37,122 nt of DNA from a bacterium (GTDB lineage: Bacteria > UBP6 > UBA1177): contig JAFYIZ010000028.1 in NCBI GenBank assembly GCA_017538365.1, forward strand, positions 116,962 to 154,083, in the 5' to 3' direction. Positions 33,738 to 37,122 of the stretch are shown here, one piece after another. Positions within the stretch are counted from its first letter, which is position 1. Each line of letters opens with the position of its first letter. The notes under the pieces were generated by a model. That model searched no databases. It saw nothing but the letters and a program-made list of their open reading frames with translations, and was not told the DNA's origin. A program made the position numbers and the translations under genes.

Positions 33738-34658
33738 TTATTTCGACAAATAATGTTCAGCCGCGACAGCAGCGATCGCGCCGTCTCCGACTGCGGTTGA
33801 AACCTGTCTGACCAGTTTTTCCCTTATGTCGCCTGCTGCGAAAAGACCGTCAGTCGATGTTCTGCATTCGGAATCAGTCAGAATGTGACCGCTTTCTGCA
33901 AGTTTGACAAGGTCTGCTACAGGTTTTGTTTCTGGAATATAGCCTAAAAATATGAAAACACCGTCAACTGCGATTTCTGAAAGTTCGCCTGTTTTGACGT
34001 TTTTGACGACGATTTTTTCGACAAAATCCTTTCCTTCGATTCTTTCTGCAACAGAGTTGAGACAAAAATCTATTTTCGGGTTGCTGCGAACTTCATTCTG
34101 CGTGATTTTTTCGGCTCTGAACTCGTCTCTTCTGTGGATGATCGTCACTTTTTCTGCGAATTTCGTGAGGTAGAGCGCCTCTTTCAAAGCACTGTCACCG
34201 CCACCTAAAACTGCGACTTTAAGCCCGCGGTAGAAGGCTCCGTCGCAGACCGCACAGTAGCTGACTCCGTTTCCGGTGAACTCTTTTTCGCCGGGTATTT
34301 CAGCTTTTCTTGGAACAGAACCTGCCGCATAAATCACTGTTTTTGCTGAAAATTCGCTGCCTGAAGTAGTTTTTACGGAAAAGAGTTTGTCTCCGGGTTT
34401 TTCAACTTTCTGAACTTCTTCCGAAACAAATTCGCAGCCTAAATCAAGAGCCTGGGCATGCATTTTTTCAGCTAAATCAAAACCTGCAATAGACTTTTCA
34501 CCGGGCCAGTTTTCAAGTTTGTCGGTGAGTGCCATCAGCCCGCCGTAAGTGTTTTTTTCGAAAATTATAGTTTTGAGCAGAGCGCGCGAAGCATAGATTC
34601 CGGCGGTCATTCCTGCCGGACCGCTTCCGATGACGGCAACGTCGTAAAGTTCGGACAT
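33738..34658 (-). CDS. trxB: Thioredoxin reductase (NADPH)
   Basis: TrxB passes electrons from NADPH through FAD to thioredoxin. The 306-residue protein has the FAD motif VIGSGPAGMTAGIYASR, the redox pair C135-AV-C138 in CAVCDGAF, the NADPH motif LGGGDSALKEA, and HRRDEFRAE (His175-Arg-Arg), whose arginines favour NADPH over NADH. FAAGDIREKLVRQ and GDGAIAA close the FAD domain. AGAGGA lies just before the ATG. It is the last gene of the pyrB-pyrC unit, 22 nt after the unknown gene, and ends at a terminator. Confidence 0.96.
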   Translation of the reverse strand: MSELYDVAVIGSGPAGMTAGIYASRALLKTIIFEKNTYGGLMALTDKLENWPGEKSIAGFDLAEKMHAQALDLGCEFVSEEVQKVEKPGDKLFSVKTTSGSEFSAKTVIYAAGSVPRKAEIPGEKEFTGNGVSYCAVCDGAFYRGLKVAVLGGGDSALKEALYLTKFAEKVTIIHRRDEFRAEKITQNEVRSNPKIDFCLNSVAERIEGKDFVEKIVVKNVKTGELSEIAVDGVFIFLGYIPETKPVADLVKLAESGHILTDSECRTSTDGLFAAGDIREKLVRQVSTAVGDGAIAAVAAEHYLSK

Positions 34659-34680
34659 TTTTCCTCTTCAAATTGTGAAT

Positions 34681-35298
34681 TTAAATAATAAAATCAGCGA
34701 ATTTGCTGTAGTAAAGGTGAAGTTTTTCTATCTCTTCAACTTGGTAAGGGTTGTAAAGTTTGGAACTGGCGAAACGCTCCTTTTTAAGCATGAGGATCGC
34801 GATAAGAAGCTGCACATAGTTGTTTGAAGGGAAATAATGCTTCTCGTTCATCAGCGTTCTCAGTTTTTTAAAAAAAGAAGCAGCTTTCTGCGGGATGAGC
34901 AGCGATGTTCGGCTTTCAACGAAGTGGATTCCGTCCTCTTTTTCGTGGAAAAACGAAAGGATGAAATCGCGCTCCTTGTACCACGTCAGGCTGTTTTCCT
35001 CATCTTCCGAAAGATTGAGCTTTTCTTCAGTGAAAAAATCCTCGCCTTTAAGTCTTGAAAAAAGGGAAGGGGAAAAAAGCATGATCCGCGCCTTTTCAAG
35101 TCCGCGCTTGTCGGCGAGTGTCGTTTTGTTGCCGATGTCGAAGTGGTAAATGAAGAAAAGGTTGAAAAACTGCTGCCAGAAATCGTGGTTTTTGACGTCT
35201 TCGCCTGTGACATAAAAGCATTCTTTTTTGAAATCCTGCAGCGCCGCAGATTCAAAATCGTCAAAAGATGAGTAAATTCTTGTCTTTACGGCACTCAT
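34681..35298 (-). CDS. Protein of unknown function between pyrC and trxB
   Basis: I do not recognise this 205-residue protein. It is rich in Phe, Lys and Glu, with no signal peptide, membrane segment, Cys pair or nucleotide motif, and is probably cytoplasmic and largely helical. Aromatic clusters stand out (FWQQFFNLFFIYHF near residue 40 and FILSFFHEKE near 112). Its ATG overlaps the pyrC stop as TAATG, so it is coupled to pyrC, and codon use looks like that of its neighbours. The long frame and coupling support a real gene. A link with pyrimidine synthesis or redox balance is only suggested by place. Confidence 0.7.
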   Translation of the reverse strand: MSAVKTRIYSSFDDFESAALQDFKKECFYVTGEDVKNHDFWQQFFNLFFIYHFDIGNKTTLADKRGLEKARIMLFSPSLFSRLKGEDFFTEEKLNLSEDEENSLTWYKERDFILSFFHEKEDGIHFVESRTSLLIPQKAASFFKKLRTLMNEKHYFPSNNYVQLLIAILMLKKERFASSKLYNPYQVEEIEKLHLYYSKFADFII

Positions 35299-36572
35299 TA
35301 AAAATCTCTGGAATAAATTATCTTACCGTTCACGATCGTAGCCGATACAGCTCCTTTTACATGGAAACCGTGGAAAGGAGTGTTGTGGCTTTTTGATTTG
35401 AACATGTTTTTATCGACTGTCCACTGGTAGCTCGGGTCGAAAACAGTGATGTCAGCCGGTTTTCCGACTTCGATTCTGCCGCCTTCGATTCCCATGATTT
35501 TGTAACCCGCTGTGAAAAGTTCGACGATTCTTTCGATCGGGAGTTCTTTGTCGTGGTAAAGTCTGAGAACAAGCGGGAGAGCAGTTTCAAGTCCAACGAT
35601 TCCCGACGGAGCGTTGTTGAACTCAACCTCTTTTTCTCTCTGGTGATGAGGCGCGTGGTCGGTAGCGATCGCGTCGATTATTCCATCTTTGAGAGCTTTG
35701 ATGACTGCAAGTCTGTCCGCTTCGCTGCGAAGAGGCGGATTGATTTTGGTATTCGTGTCGAATCCGCCGAGAGCCTCATCGGTAAGCGTGATGTAGTGAG
35801 GAGCCGTTTCAGCCGTGATTTTTGCACCGCGCTCTTTGAAGAATTTGATTATATCGACTGAAAGAGCTGCGCTGACATGTGCGATGTGGATCGGGAGCTT
35901 CAGATATTCAGCCATCATGCAGTCACGTGCGATCTGCGAAGCTTCGCCGACAACGGGGCATCCTGTCATGCCGTAAACAGTCGAGTAGTAGCCTTCGTTC
36001 ATCTGCGCTGTTTCGGAGAGATAGAGGTCTTCACTGTGCGAAACATACATCATGTCGAAAGTCGAAGCGTATTCCATGACTCTTTTGAGAAGGTCGGTAT
36101 TCTGGATAGGTCTGCCGTCATCGCTTATTGCGATTGCACCGCCTTCAGCAAGCTCTCCGATCGGAGCGAGAGATTCACCTTTGAGCCCTTTTGTTGCTGC
36201 AGCTATCGGATAAAGTTTGACGCCGTTTCCTTTCGAAGCGCGTTCATACATGTAGCGGATGGTTTCAACATTGTCTGCTGCCGGTTTTGTGTTCGGCATC
36301 GTGCAGACAGATGTGAATCCGCCTGCCGCAGCAGCTTCGAGACCAGAAATGATGTCTTCTTTGTATTCGAAGCCGGGATCTCTGAAGTGAACGTGAATAT
36401 CAATGAAGCCGGGAGCGACGAAAAGACCGTCGGCATCGAAGACTTCGGCACCTTTCGTGTCTGGATTCTTGGTGATTTCGGTAACTACGCCGTTTTCTAT
36501 AACTATTGAAGTTTTCTCGGTTTTTCCGACAAGCGGATTGACAACCGTTCCGTTTTTAACAACTAATTTCAT
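35298..36572 (-). CDS. pyrC: Dihydroorotase (class I)
   Basis: PyrC closes carbamoyl-aspartate to dihydroorotate, the third step of pyrimidine synthesis. The 424-residue zinc enzyme shows [10 protein letters not shown] (His60, His62), [14 protein letters not shown] with the Asp152 that replaces carbamyl-lysine in class I enzymes, HSED (His179), HIAHVS, ETAPHY, KINPPLR and ATDHAPH with the catalytic Asp. All metal ligands are present, so it is likely active rather than a PyrC-like scaffold. It starts inside the pyrB stop as ATGA, giving the common pyrB-pyrC order. Confidence 0.95.
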   Translation of the reverse strand: MKLVVKNGTVVNPLVGKTEKTSIVIENGVVTEITKNPDTKGAEVFDADGLFVAPGFIDIHVHFRDPGFEYKEDIISGLEAAAAGGFTSVCTMPNTKPAADNVETIRYMYERASKGNGVKLYPIAAATKGLKGESLAPIGELAEGGAIAISDDGRPIQNTDLLKRVMEYASTFDMMYVSHSEDLYLSETAQMNEGYYSTVYGMTGCPVVGEASQIARDCMMAEYLKLPIHIAHVSAALSVDIIKFFKERGAKITAETAPHYITLTDEALGGFDTNTKINPPLRSEADRLAVIKALKDGIIDAIATDHAPHHQREKEVEFNNAPSGIVGLETALPLVLRLYHDKELPIERIVELFTAGYKIMGIEGGRIEVGKPADITVFDPSYQWTVDKNMFKSKSHNTPFHGFHVKGAVSATIVNGKIIYSRDF

Positions 36573-37122
36573 TTGTCTGACCCTCCGAGAAGAAGATAAA
36601 GAACAGCCATTCTGACATTTACTCCGTTTGATACCTGCTCAAGGATTACCGACTGTTCGCCGTCCATGACGACGTCATCGATTTCGACTCCTCTGTTTGC
36701 CGGTCCCGGATGCATAACGAGCGCATCTTTCTTAGCGAGCTTGAGGAGTTCCGGAGTGAGCATGAAGTATCTCGAATATTCTCTGACATCGGGGTAGAGC
36801 AGGTTGCTGGCGCGTTCGTTCTGGACTCTGAGCATCATGACGATGTCGGCATCCTGAACAGCGTATTTCGGCAGTTTTTCAACTGTAACGCCCATCTTTT
36901 CAACTTCTTTCGGAAGCATTGTTCCCGGACCGGAGATCGAAACGTGCGCTCCCATTTTGTTAAGAAGGTAGATGTTAGATCTTGCGACTCTGCTGTGGTA
37001 AATATCACCCAGAAGCGCGACTTTGAGCCCTTCGAATCCGCCCTTTCTCTGCCAGATCGTGTAGGCGTCAAGCAGAGCCTGTGTCGGATGTTCGTGGAAG
37101 CCGTCGCCGGCATTGATTATCG
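36569..37122 (-). CDS. pyrB: Aspartate carbamoyltransferase catalytic subunit, C-terminal part (5' truncated)
   Basis: The frame runs off the right edge of the window, leaving about 183 C-terminal residues. They begin [18 protein letters not shown], the aspartate-domain entry of ATCase, followed by [23 protein letters not shown] and [11 protein letters not shown], then [17 protein letters not shown]. PyrB joins carbamoyl phosphate and aspartate in pyrimidine synthesis. The ATG at 36955 is internal, because conserved residues continue upstream. The N-terminal carbamoyl phosphate site (STRTR) is outside the window. The stop overlaps the pyrC ATG. Confidence 0.95.
   Translation of the reverse strand, partial: IINAGDGFHEHPTQALLDAYTIWQRKGGFEGLKVALLGDIYHSRVARSNIYLLNKMGAHVSISGPGTMLPKEVEKMGVTVEKLPKYAVQDADIVMMLRVQNERASNLLYPDVREYSRYFMLTPELLKLAKKDALVMHPGPANRGVEIDDVVMDGEQSVILEQVSNGVNVRMAVLYLLLGGSDK

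Noticed and set aside
1-37122. CRISPR array, tRNA, rRNA, insertion sequence or defence system
   Set aside because: No regularly spaced repeats, no tRNA or rRNA sequence, and no transposase, nuclease or defence-type domain was seen; almost all sequence is core genes.

Overview
The window is a gene-dense stretch of chromosome from a Gram-negative-type bacterium, built around a nearly complete division and cell-wall (dcw) cluster. MurE carries the DNPR signature of meso-diaminopimelate-adding enzymes, and the cluster includes FtsL, FtsQ and FtsA. There is also a lipoprotein with a Cys-rich delta/myxobacterial-type repeat, an RpoH-type sigma factor, and two J-domain proteins with unusual partner domains. 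Together these fit a deltaproteobacterial lineage in the broad sense (Myxococcota or Bdellovibrionota-like). This placement is an inference with low confidence. No rRNA, tRNA, CRISPR array, insertion sequence or phage gene was seen, and no gap without a gene exceeds 300 bases.

Layout. (1) Bases 1-4240, + strand: 3' end of a DinG-type helicase, proS, a secreted chalcone-isomerase-like protein and an RpoH-like sigma factor. (2) Bases 4242-8716, - strand: a CxxC zinc-ribbon protein, an HD-domain protein and recX, then rpsA from its own consensus promoter, a UUCG-loop terminator, and the tRNA methylthiotransferase gene mtaB. (3) Bases 8903-12098, + strand: an Hsp70 without its lid, a J-domain protein with a degenerate receiver domain, and uppS, from a promoter divergent to the CxxC gene. 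(4) Bases 12261-28985, + strand: mraZ-rsmH-ftsL-ftsI-murE-murF-murD-ftsW-murG-murC-murB-ddl-ftsQ-ftsA-ftsZ, mostly joined by stop/start overlaps. mraY is missing from its usual place and MurG is very divergent. (5) Bases 29103-32089, + strand: a biotin-dependent carboxyltransferase subunit followed after 2 nt by a second J-domain protein. (6) Bases 32086-37122, - strand: pyrB (partial)-pyrC-unknown gene-trxB ending in a terminator, then a lipoprotein gene with its own promoter.

How it works together. UppS makes the undecaprenyl carrier precursor, MurB to MurF and Ddl make UDP-MurNAc-pentapeptide, MurG completes lipid II, and FtsW/FtsI polymerise and cross-link it at the ring formed by FtsZ/FtsA with FtsQ and FtsL. 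The MraY step must be encoded elsewhere.

The least ordinary parts are the lidless Hsp70/pseudo-receiver J-protein pair next to uppS, the second J-domain fusion, the divergent MurG without the GGTGGH loop, and the repeat-rich region before mraZ. I found nothing that can be called a wholly new system with confidence; the chaperone pair is the best candidate.
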